From JBLNBQ01 sp050260095 (lineage in GTDB: Bacteria; Bacillota; UBA5301; DYFA01), in contig JBLNBQ010000054.1 in the NCBI GenBank assembly GCA_050260095.1, positions 1 through 19,419 on the forward strand: 19,419 nucleotides of DNA, written 5' to 3'. Below, piece after piece: positions 7,116-13,128 of this stretch (position 1 is the first letter of the stretch; every line of letters starts with the position of its first letter). The notes below the pieces were generated by a model. That model was not told the origin of the DNA, did no database searches, and saw only the letters and a program-made list of their open reading frames with translations. Position numbers and translations under genes: made by a program.

Positions 7116-7901
7116 CTACTGCTCCTTCACCGGTTGGGCCGGGACCGCCACGGCGGCGACCGCGTCGGCGAGCAGTTTGGCGGCCCGCTGCGCTTCTTCC
7201 AAGGTATTCTGCGGGTAGCTGCCGATGAAGACCGCCACCGCCTGCGGGGAGACCTCCAAGTTGAAGCTCCCCTGCTGCACCTTCACGCCTCGCGACAGGC
7301 CGGGGTGCAGTTCGTTCAGCCGGGCGTCGAGGTTCTGGGCGAAGGCCAGGTTCTGCGCCGCGTGGGGATTGTCGCGGTCGCCCACCACGAACAGGATGCG
7401 GGCCACCCGCTGCCCGTCGACCGTGACCGTCGTGGCCTTGTCGTCGGCCTCCGGCGGCAGCCCGTCGCGGTGCACGTCGAAGACCATCTGGACCGTGGCG
7501 TGCTGGGCGAGCTGCTCGGCGATGGTCTCCCGCGCGTTGGCGAAGCCGTCCTTGAAGACCGGGTAGTCGTGGACGGTGGTGGTGTGGACCGCCGGAATGC
7601 CCCGTTCCGCCAGGGCTTCCTTGAAGGCCCGGCCGACCTCCACGATGTTTCCGGCCTCACCGCGGGCGTGGGACTCGCCGGCGCCCAGGTTCTCGGTCGT
7701 ATGGCTGTGGTAGATGGCGACCAGCGGCCCGGCCGGGGCGGCAGTCTCCCGGGCGACCCGCGGCGGCAGAAGCCCTTTAAGGCCGCCGGGCGGGTAGAAT
7801 CCGAGGTAGCGTGCGCCGAGGACCGCCACCACCACCAGCGTCACCAGGATGAAAAAGAGTCCCGGTCCGCTCCGTTCCGATTCGAAATCATGCGAACGCA
7901 A
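7116..7901 (-). CDS. spoIIP: Stage II sporulation protein P (SpoIIP), short form
   Basis: SpoIIP is a membrane-anchored peptidoglycan amidase/endopeptidase that works with SpoIID and SpoIIM to drive engulfment during sporulation. The 261-residue product has a short basic N-terminus, one membrane helix (about 13-33), a brief linker and the catalytic domain: VAIYHSHTTEN (61-71, the family's HTHxTE-type motif), FDVHRDGLP (141-149), FVVGDRDNPH (171-180) and FNLEVSPQAVAVFIGSYPQN (213-232). It is clearly shorter than the roughly 400-residue Bacillus protein, the missing part being between the helix and the catalytic domain. The TTG start is set by AAGGGGGG 6 bases upstream; no ATG or GTG fits. A sigma-E-type promoter lies just upstream. 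It could be a second SpoIIP copy; the window cannot show this. Confidence 0.92.
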   Translation of the reverse strand: MRSHDFESERSGPGLFFILVTLVVVAVLGARYLGFYPPGGLKGLLPPRVARETAAPAGPLVAIYHSHTTENLGAGESHARGEAGNIVEVGRAFKEALAERGIPAVHTTTVHDYPVFKDGFANARETIAEQLAQHATVQMVFDVHRDGLPPEADDKATTVTVDGQRVARILFVVGDRDNPHAAQNLAFAQNLDARLNELHPGLSRGVKVQQGSFNLEVSPQAVAVFIGSYPQNTLEEAQRAAKLLADAVAAVAVPAQPVKEQ

Positions 7902-7922
7902 GACTGACCCCCCTTTCGGCAA

Positions 7923-7952
7923 ACTGTATGCGCCAGTCCACCCCGGTATGAC
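7923..7952 (-). promoter_or_regulatory. Sigma-E-type sporulation promoter of spoIIP
   Basis: On the minus strand GTCATACC (7945-7952) is followed after exactly 14 bases by CATACAGT (7923-7930). This matches the sigma-E pattern known from Bacillus (tCATAtt, 14 bases, CATACAnT), with the -10 fully matched and two mismatches at the end of the -35. Transcription would begin near 7918, giving a very short leader that starts just before the AAGGGGGG ribosome binding site. Bacillus subtilis spoIIP is a known sigma-E gene, which supports the call. A sigma-K reading of the -10 is possible but weaker. Confidence 0.65.
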
Positions 7953-7960
7953 CCGGAGGA

Positions 7961-7980
7961 TTCGGGGCGGCCCCGCCGAA
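7961..7980. promoter_or_regulatory. Imperfect 20-base palindrome in the spoIIP-lytS divergent region
   Basis: The sequence starts TTCGGGG and ends CCGCCGAA; 8 of 10 base pairs around the centre are symmetric and there is no loop, as in a DNA operator. It lies 8 bases upstream of the sigma-E -35 of spoIIP and about 37 bases before the lytS start, a place from which a regulator could affect either gene. GC-rich DNA makes such dyads common, so the support is modest. Confidence 0.3.
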
Positions 7981-8016
7981 TATTCTGGAATCACCCTGGG
8001 AGGAGGTGGACGGCGG

Positions 8017-9339
8017 GTGGCTCCGGGAGCGTTTCGGCCCACGGCCGGTCTGCTTGCGGTGGTCCTTTTGGCCGCCGCCCAGCTGGCCTTGCTGGTGCGC
8101 GCCGGCCTGCCCGCCTGGCAGGTGGCGGCCAGCCTCCTGCTCAGTGCGGGCGTGACCGCCGTCGCCTGGTTCTGTCTCCTGGGTCCCCCCGGCCGGGCGC
8201 GCCGTCCCTCCCCTCCGCCGGCCGGCCCGGGAGAGGAGGCGACTCTGCGGATCGCCTCGCAGACCCTGCCCATCATCCGGCAGGGGTTCAACGCCGAGAC
8301 CGCGGGCCGGGCGGCCGAGATCATCAAGAAGATCAGCGAAGTGGCGGCCGTCGCCATCACCGACTGCGAGCGGGTGTTGGCCTTCGTGGGCGCCGGGTGC
8401 GAGTTCCATCGCCCGGGCGACCAGATACTGACCGCGGCGACCCGCCGGGCCCTGGCCACGGGCGAGCTGCAGACCGTGGCGCAACAGCGCGAGCTCAACT
8501 GCCCCCGGAAGGATTGTCCCTGCCCGCTGGCGGGCGCCGTGATCGTCCCGCTCAAGGTCGACCAGCGGGTCGTCGGTGCGCTCAAGCTCTACCAGACCGA
8601 AGATGGCGTCCCGCCGCCCCAGCTCGTTAAGCTGGCCGTGGGCCTGGGTCAACTGCTCTCCACGCAGATCGAGATGGCGGAACTCGACCGGCAGGCGCAG
8701 CTGGTCACCCGGGCCGAACTCGACGCCCTCCGGGCGCAGATCAACCCCCACTTCTTCTTCAACGTGCTGAACACCATCATCATGTACAGCCGGGTGGACC
8801 CGGAGAAGACCCGCCGCCTGCTGGTGCGCCTGGCCGACTTCTTCCGCCAGGCCCTGAAGACCCCGGGGCACTTCCAGAGCCTGCGCGAGGAACTGCGGTA
8901 CCTGCGCACCTATCTCTACCTCGAGAAGAACCGGTTCAAGGAGAAGCTGCGCGTCCGCCTCACGGTGGACCCGGCGGCCCGGGAGGAGCAGGTGCCGGTC
9001 CTCATGCTCCAGCCCCTGGTCGAGAACGCCGTGAAACACGGGATCGGGCCGAAGGTGGGTCCTGGAACGGTGGACGTCTCCATCCGGCGAAGCGAAAACG
9101 GTTTGCTCATCCGGGTGAGCGACGACGGGGTGGGCATGTCCCCGGAGCGCCTGGCGACGGTCCTGCTGCCAGGCGGGGGCTCCGGCAACGGGGTCGGCCT
9201 CTCCAACGTGTACGAACGGCTGACCCGCCTGTACGGCAAAGCACTCGGTTTCACCATCGAAAGCGCCCCGGGAGCGGGGACGACGATCACCATCCGGCTT
9301 GGGGGGCGGGAAGGGGTGCGGATGACCAATGGCGCTTAG
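8017..9339 (+). CDS. lytS: LytS-family sensor histidine kinase with shortened membrane domain
   Basis: Two-component sensor kinase of 440 residues. About residues 9-28 and 34-54 form two membrane helices, in place of the five-helix 5TMR-LYT domain of full-length LytS (about 580 residues). A GAF-like domain follows (about 80-215) with the family's Cys motif, here CPRKDCPCPL (162-171), plus C117 and C128. The His_kinase domain carries AQINPHFFFNVLNTI with the phospho-accepting H245; the ATPase domain has the N box ENAVKHG (336-342), DDGVGM (369-374) and GNGVGLSN (390-397). GTG at 8017 is chosen because GGAGGAGGT lies about 9 bases upstream; the frame is open further upstream but those residues look non-coding and overlap spoIIP. 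It overlaps lytT by 11 bases. The ligand is unknown; related LytS/YpdA/BtsS kinases respond to cell-wall state or pyruvate. Confidence 0.93.
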   Translation: MAPGAFRPTAGLLAVVLLAAAQLALLVRAGLPAWQVAASLLLSAGVTAVAWFCLLGPPGRARRPSPPPAGPGEEATLRIASQTLPIIRQGFNAETAGRAAEIIKKISEVAAVAITDCERVLAFVGAGCEFHRPGDQILTAATRRALATGELQTVAQQRELNCPRKDCPCPLAGAVIVPLKVDQRVVGALKLYQTEDGVPPPQLVKLAVGLGQLLSTQIEMAELDRQAQLVTRAELDALRAQINPHFFFNVLNTIIMYSRVDPEKTRRLLVRLADFFRQALKTPGHFQSLREELRYLRTYLYLEKNRFKEKLRVRLTVDPAAREEQVPVLMLQPLVENAVKHGIGPKVGPGTVDVSIRRSENGLLIRVSDDGVGMSPERLATVLLPGGGSGNGVGLSNVYERLTRLYGKALGFTIESAPGAGTTITIRLGGREGVRMTNGA

Positions 9340-10066
9340 AGCTTTGATCGTGGACGACGAGTACCCAGCCCGGGCAGAGTTGCGCTTCCTGCTTCAGGAG
9401 CACTGCCAGGGCCGGGTCGAGGTGGTCGGCGAGGCCGCCCACGCCGCCGAGGCCCTGGCCTTGCTCAAGGCCGTCGACTATCAGGTGGTCTTCCTCGACA
9501 TCGACATGCCGGGCCTGTCCGGACTGGACCTGGCGAAGGAACTCCAGGCGTTCCCCCACCCGCCGGCCGTCATCTTCGTGACCGCCTACGAGAATTTCGC
9601 GCTGCAGGCGTTTGGCGTGAACGCCGTCGACTACCTGCTCAAACCGTTCGACGGCAAGCGGCTCCACCAGGCGGTGGCCAAGCTCGTCCGCGCGGCGGCC
9701 CCGCCGGCCGCGCCCCAGGAGGCGCCCCGCCCGCTCCGGCTCGACCGGCTCATCGCCGAGCGCGCCGGCAAGACCGTCCTGGTCGACGAGAAGGACGTCT
9801 TCTTCGCCCACGCCAAGGACGACGTCGTCTTCCTCCAACTGGCCCAGGAAAGCCTGTTCACCCGTTATACCTTGCGCGAGCTGGCCGGCCGCCTGCGGCA
9901 GCCTCCCTTCTTCCAGTGCCACCGCAGCTACCTGGTGAACCTGCGCAAGGTCAAAGAGATCCTCCCCCACACCGGCGGGACGTACCTGCTGGTCCTGGAG
10001 AACAAGCGCGAGGTCCCGGTCAGCCGCGCCCGGGCCCGCCGGCTGAAGTCCCTGCTCGGAATGTGA
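9329..10066 (+). CDS. lytT: LytT-family response regulator (REC plus LytTR DNA-binding domain)
   Basis: Cytoplasmic transcription factor of 245 residues, partner of the kinase just upstream, whose end it overlaps. The receiver domain (about 4-118) has acidic residues D9-D10, phospho-acceptor D57 in VFLDIDMPGLSG, T85 and K105 in LLKPFD. After a Pro/Ala-rich linker (about 122-137) comes a LytTR domain (about 145-245) with FFAHAKDDVVFL, FFQCHRSYLVNL and VPVSRARARRLK, the usual DNA-contacting end. Start is ATG; AAGGGG lies about 12 bases upstream and coupling to lytS is likely. Its last 47 bases overlap the end of a gene on the other strand. No cidA/lrgA or cstA-type target lies next to it; acs and a membrane protein are the nearest non-sporulation genes, so its target is not evident. 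Confidence 0.94.
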   Translation: MALRALIVDDEYPARAELRFLLQEHCQGRVEVVGEAAHAAEALALLKAVDYQVVFLDIDMPGLSGLDLAKELQAFPHPPAVIFVTAYENFALQAFGVNAVDYLLKPFDGKRLHQAVAKLVRAAAPPAAPQEAPRPLRLDRLIAERAGKTVLVDEKDVFFAHAKDDVVFLQLAQESLFTRYTLRELAGRLRQPPFFQCHRSYLVNLRKVKEILPHTGGTYLLVLENKREVPVSRARARRLKSLLGM

Positions 10067-10529
10067 CCAGGCTGACGAGGAAGAGCAACAGGCCGGCCGC
10101 CAGGCGGAGAACACGCCAATACGCCTTGCCTGCGTGGTCCAGTAGGCGGGCCGCCACGTAGCCGGCGGTCACCCCCAGCAACATGAGCGCGGCGGCCGCC
10201 AGGGAAGGCTGCCCGGCCAGCCCCACTCCGAACCCGCTGAGGAGGCCGCGCGCCAAAAAGCCCAGCCCGGCCGTGCGGCGCAGGCCCGCCACCCCACCGG
10301 CCGAAGCGAGGTCGAAGAGGCCGAGATAACCCAGGAGCCCCGCCCCCAAAAGCCACGCTCCTGGCAGCAGGTGAGCCAGCCAGCGCCCCGCGGCTAATCC
10401 GGCCGCCACCGCGGCGGCCTCCCCCAGCAGCGAAGGCCACGCCCGCCGCCCCAGCGGCCATTCCGACCACCGCTCCAGCCCCAGCGCCACCGCCACCCAG
10501 GCGGCCAACCAGAAAGAAAGGTATGACAC
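10020..10529 (-). CDS. Small polytopic membrane protein of unknown function
   Basis: A 169-residue, very hydrophobic Ala/Gly/Leu-rich protein with about five or six membrane helices (roughly 3-19, 35-50, 56-75, 88-106, 108-130, 139-157). I do not recognise the family. Size and helix number resemble small LysE/MntP-type exporters, and GLLSGFGVGLAG loosely recalls the MntP helix-4 region, but the diagnostic Asp of MntP is missing, so this is only a suggestion. GTG start with a G7 run 7 bases upstream, which favours this frame over a competing reading on the same strand. It starts 62 bases after the acs stop and may be co-transcribed with acs. Its 3' end overlaps lytT by 47 bases, tail to tail. 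Confidence 0.7.
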   Translation of the reverse strand: MSYLSFWLAAWVAVALGLERWSEWPLGRRAWPSLLGEAAAVAAGLAAGRWLAHLLPGAWLLGAGLLGYLGLFDLASAGGVAGLRRTAGLGFLARGLLSGFGVGLAGQPSLAAAALMLLGVTAGYVAARLLDHAGKAYWRVLRLAAGLLLFLVSLVTFRAGTSAGGPGRG

Positions 10530-10591
10530 GGGCTATCCCCCCCGGCCATACCAAGGTACGATGCGCCGGCGACTTCGGTGCCTGGCCGGCT

Positions 10592-12562
10592 TCAGCCAGC
10601 CGCCTCTTCCGCCTCGTAAAGGCTCTTGAGCTCTTCGAACACGCCGGGGTCGGCCAGCGTGCTGGTGTCGCCCGGCGTCCGGTGTTCGGCGAGATCGCGG
10701 AGCAAGCGCCGCATGATCTTTCCGCTGCGGGTCTTGGGCAGTTCGGTTGTGAAGATGACCTCGTCGGGCCGAGCGATGGGTCCGATCGTCCGGCTCACGT
10801 GGTCCCGCAACTGCTGCGCCAGCGCCGGGCTGGGCCTGGCCGCCTCCTTCAGCGTCACGAAGGCGGTGATCGCCTGGCCCTTGACTTCGTGAGGCCGGCC
10901 GATGACCGCCGCTTCGGCGACGTCCGGGTGGCCGACCAGCGCCGACTCGACCTCCATCGTCCCGATGCGGTGCCCGGAGACTTTGAGCACGTCGTCGACC
11001 CGGCCGAGCACCCAGAGGTAGCCGTCGGCGTCGCGGCGCGCCCCGTCGCCGGTGAAGTAGACTCCCGGGAACCTGCTCCAATACTGATCCTTGAACCGCT
11101 CGGGATCCCCGTAGATGTTGCGCAGCATCGAGGGCCACGGCCGGCGGATCACCAGGTACCCGCCCTTTCCGGGGGGCACCGGGCGCCCCTCCCCGTCGAC
11201 CACCTCCGCCTCGATGCCGGGGAAAGGAATGGCGGCCGAGCCGGGCTTGGTCGGGGTGAGCCCGGGCAGCGGGCTAACCATGATGGCGCCGGTCTCCGTC
11301 TGCCACCAGGTGTCGACGATGGGGCACCGCTCGCCGCCGATATAGCGGTGGAACCACAGCCAGGCCTCCGGGTTGATGGGCTCGCCCACGGTGCCCAACA
11401 GGCGCAGGCTGGAGAGGTCGTGTCTTCCGGGCCAATGCGGCCCCCAGCGCATGAAGCTGCGGATGGCGGTCGGCGCCGTGTAGAAGATGGTCGCCCGGTA
11501 CTTTTCGATGAGTTCCCAGAAGCGGTCGCGCGCCGGAAAGTCGGGCGCCCCCTCGTAGATGAGCACCGTCGCTCCGTTGGAGAGCGGCCCGTAGACCACG
11601 TAGGAATGGCCGGTGATCCAGCCGATGTCGGCGGTGCAGAAGTAGACGTCGTCGTCCTTGAGGTCGAAGATGTACTTGGTGGTGGCGTGCGCGCCGGTCA
11701 GGTAGCCGCCGGTGGTATGCACCACCCCCTTGGGCCGGCCCGTCGTGCCGGAGGTGTAAAGGACGAAGAGCAGGTCTTCCGCGTCCATTTCCTCCGGTTC
11801 GCAGGCCAGAGGAGCATCCGCCAGCGCCTCGTGCCACCAGTGGTCGCGCCCCGGCACCATCCTGACCTGGTCGTCCGCGGCTTCGGTGCGCCTGACGACC
11901 AGCACCGTCCTGACCTCCGGGCACTGCGCCAGCGCGTCATCCACGTTGCGCTTCAGCGGGACCACGTTGCCGCGACGGTAGCCCCCGTCGGCAGTGACCA
12001 CCAGGTTTGACCCCGCATCGCGGAGGCGGTCGCGCAGGGCCTCCACCGAATAACCGGCGAAGACCACGGAGTGGGCGGCGCCCAGGCGGGCGCAGGCCAG
12101 CATAGCGATGACCAGCTCCGGGATCATCGGCAGGTAGAGGGTGACGCGGTCTCCCCTGGTCACCCCGAGGCGGCGCAAGGCGTTGGCGCAGCGGCAGACC
12201 TCCCGGTGGAGATCCTGATAGGTGAGCACGCGGCTCTCGCCGGGTTCTCCCTCCCAGAGTAGAGCGGCCTTGTTCCGGCGCCAGGTCCCGAGATGGCGGT
12301 CGAGGCAGTTGTAGCTTGCGTTCAGCCGCCCACCGACGAACCACCGGGCGAACGGCGGGTTGTCCCAGTCGAGGACTCTGTCCCAGAGCCGGAACCAGTC
12401 GAGTGCGGCGGCCTGCTCCGCCCAGAAGGCCTCCGGGTCCCGGGCCGCGGACGCGTACAGTTCCGGGTCGCGGGCCCGGGCGGTGGCGGCCAGGGCGGGC
12501 GGCGGCGGGAAGCTGCGTTCCTCATTGAGCAGGGTTTCGAAGAGCTTGTCGTCGTGAGCCAT
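10592..12562 (-). CDS. acs: Acetyl-CoA synthetase (AMP-forming)
   Basis: Activates acetate with ATP and CoA through acetyl-AMP to acetyl-CoA, in the cytoplasm. At 656 residues it is full length for Acs. Visible motifs are the P-loop-like YTSGTTGRPKGVVHT (269-283), GEPINPEAW (393-401), DTWWQTETG (417-425) with the tandem Trp that closes the small acetate pocket, YFTGDGARRD (502-511), hinge GRVDDVLKVSGHRIGT (520-535) and the catalytic C-terminal PKTRSGKIMRR with K615, the lysine reversibly acetylated in other Acs enzymes. The ATG start has GGAGGGGGGG 6 bases upstream. A possible sigma-A promoter lies in the 83-base gap after the Nudix gene. In a clostridial-type host it would feed acetate into acetyl-CoA metabolism. 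Confidence 0.97.
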   Translation of the reverse strand: MAHDDKLFETLLNEERSFPPPPALAATARARDPELYASAARDPEAFWAEQAAALDWFRLWDRVLDWDNPPFARWFVGGRLNASYNCLDRHLGTWRRNKAALLWEGEPGESRVLTYQDLHREVCRCANALRRLGVTRGDRVTLYLPMIPELVIAMLACARLGAAHSVVFAGYSVEALRDRLRDAGSNLVVTADGGYRRGNVVPLKRNVDDALAQCPEVRTVLVVRRTEAADDQVRMVPGRDHWWHEALADAPLACEPEEMDAEDLLFVLYTSGTTGRPKGVVHTTGGYLTGAHATTKYIFDLKDDDVYFCTADIGWITGHSYVVYGPLSNGATVLIYEGAPDFPARDRFWELIEKYRATIFYTAPTAIRSFMRWGPHWPGRHDLSSLRLLGTVGEPINPEAWLWFHRYIGGERCPIVDTWWQTETGAIMVSPLPGLTPTKPGSAAIPFPGIEAEVVDGEGRPVPPGKGGYLVIRRPWPSMLRNIYGDPERFKDQYWSRFPGVYFTGDGARRDADGYLWVLGRVDDVLKVSGHRIGTMEVESALVGHPDVAEAAVIGRPHEVKGQAITAFVTLKEAARPSPALAQQLRDHVSRTIGPIARPDEVIFTTELPKTRSGKIMRRLLRDLAEHRTPGDTSTLADPGVFEELKSLYEAEEAAG

Positions 12563-12592
12563 CGATGGCCCCCCCTCCGCGTTCTTACCCCC

Positions 12593-12621
12593 AGGATAGG
12601 CGAGGGGCGCGCGCGGGGCAA
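12593..12621 (-). promoter_or_regulatory. Possible sigma-A promoter of acs
   Basis: On the minus strand TTGCCC (12616-12621), a 17-base spacer, then TATCCT (12593-12598). Each hexamer matches four of six consensus bases. A start near 12586 would give a leader of about 24 bases that includes the G-rich ribosome binding site. The position in the gap between two same-strand genes fits; the match is only moderate. Confidence 0.35.
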
Positions 12622-12628
12622 CGACAAG

Positions 12629-12642
12629 GCGGCGAACGCCGC
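12629..12642 (-). terminator. Small hairpin just after the Nudix gene
   Basis: GCGGC-GTTC-GCCGC on the minus strand (5-base stem, 4-base loop) begins 3 bases after the Nudix stop codon. No T-run follows, so termination would be weak at best; it could also separate the glyS-to-nudix message from acs. Confidence 0.25.
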
Positions 12643-12645
12643 GAT

Positions 12646-13128
12646 TTACGGGGCGAACGGTCGCAGGCTCGCGGTGAACGGCGAGTCGTCCGGCAGGGCG
12701 CGCAAGGCCTGGCGCGCTTTCTCCACGATGCCCTTGTCGCCCTGCCAGGTGAGCCGGGCGGCCATCTCGTCCAAGGGAAGCCAGGCGGCTTCCATCAGGC
12801 CCTCCTCGGTGAGCAGGGCCAGGTTCTCCCGGGGGACGCCGAGCGCCATGAGGTACCAGATGACCTTCTTGGGGCGCAGGAGCGTCTCGCCTTCACGCCG
12901 GTAGTGGTAGGACGTCTCCCCCAGCGGGGCGACGATCCGGGCCTCGAGGCCCGTCTCCTCCCGCACCTCGCGCAGGGCGGCCTCTTCCGGGGTCTCGCCC
13001 GGTTCGAGATGTCCCTTGGGCATGATCCATTCACCCCGGGCGTGGCGGAGGATCAACGCCTCGCCCCGGTCGACGATCACCCCGCCGGCCGAGACTTCAC
13101 CGGCGGGGCGCTCCCCACGCTTACCCAC
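12646..13128 (-). CDS. Nudix hydrolase (Ap4A hydrolase-like)
   Basis: A 160-residue Nudix-fold pyrophosphohydrolase. The Nudix box is complete: G39-x5-E45-x7-REVREETGL (53-61), with the metal-binding glutamates present. The preceding WIMPKGHLEPGE and early SAGGVIVD are typical of bacterial and animal diadenosine tetraphosphate hydrolases, so cleavage of Ap4A or a related nucleoside diphosphate derivative is the best guess; substrate is not fixed by sequence. The GTG start overlaps the end of the upstream UPF0182 gene by 8 bases, with GGAGG about 10 bases upstream inside that gene, so it is translationally coupled. The presence of glyS two genes further up in the same direction is notable because aminoacyl-tRNA synthetases, GlyRS especially, make Ap4A. 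Confidence 0.9.
   Translation of the reverse strand: MGKRGERPAGEVSAGGVIVDRGEALILRHARGEWIMPKGHLEPGETPEEAALREVREETGLEARIVAPLGETSYHYRREGETLLRPKKVIWYLMALGVPRENLALLTEEGLMEAAWLPLDEMAARLTWQGDKGIVEKARQALRALPDDSPFTASLRPFAP

Noticed and set aside
7849..8016. Upstream extension of lytS
   Set aside because: The 56 extra residues overlap the spoIIP start and promoter and lack coding character; GGAGGAGGT points to GTG 8017.
7902..8585. Upstream extension of the spoIIP frame
   Set aside because: It would lie entirely opposite lytS and has no SpoIIP similarity; the ribosome binding site sets the TTG at 7901.
9928..10554. Alternative frame on the minus strand over the small membrane gene
   Set aside because: Its product is Gly/Arg-rich with no membrane pattern, and the spaced G7 ribosome binding site fits the GTG at 10529 instead.
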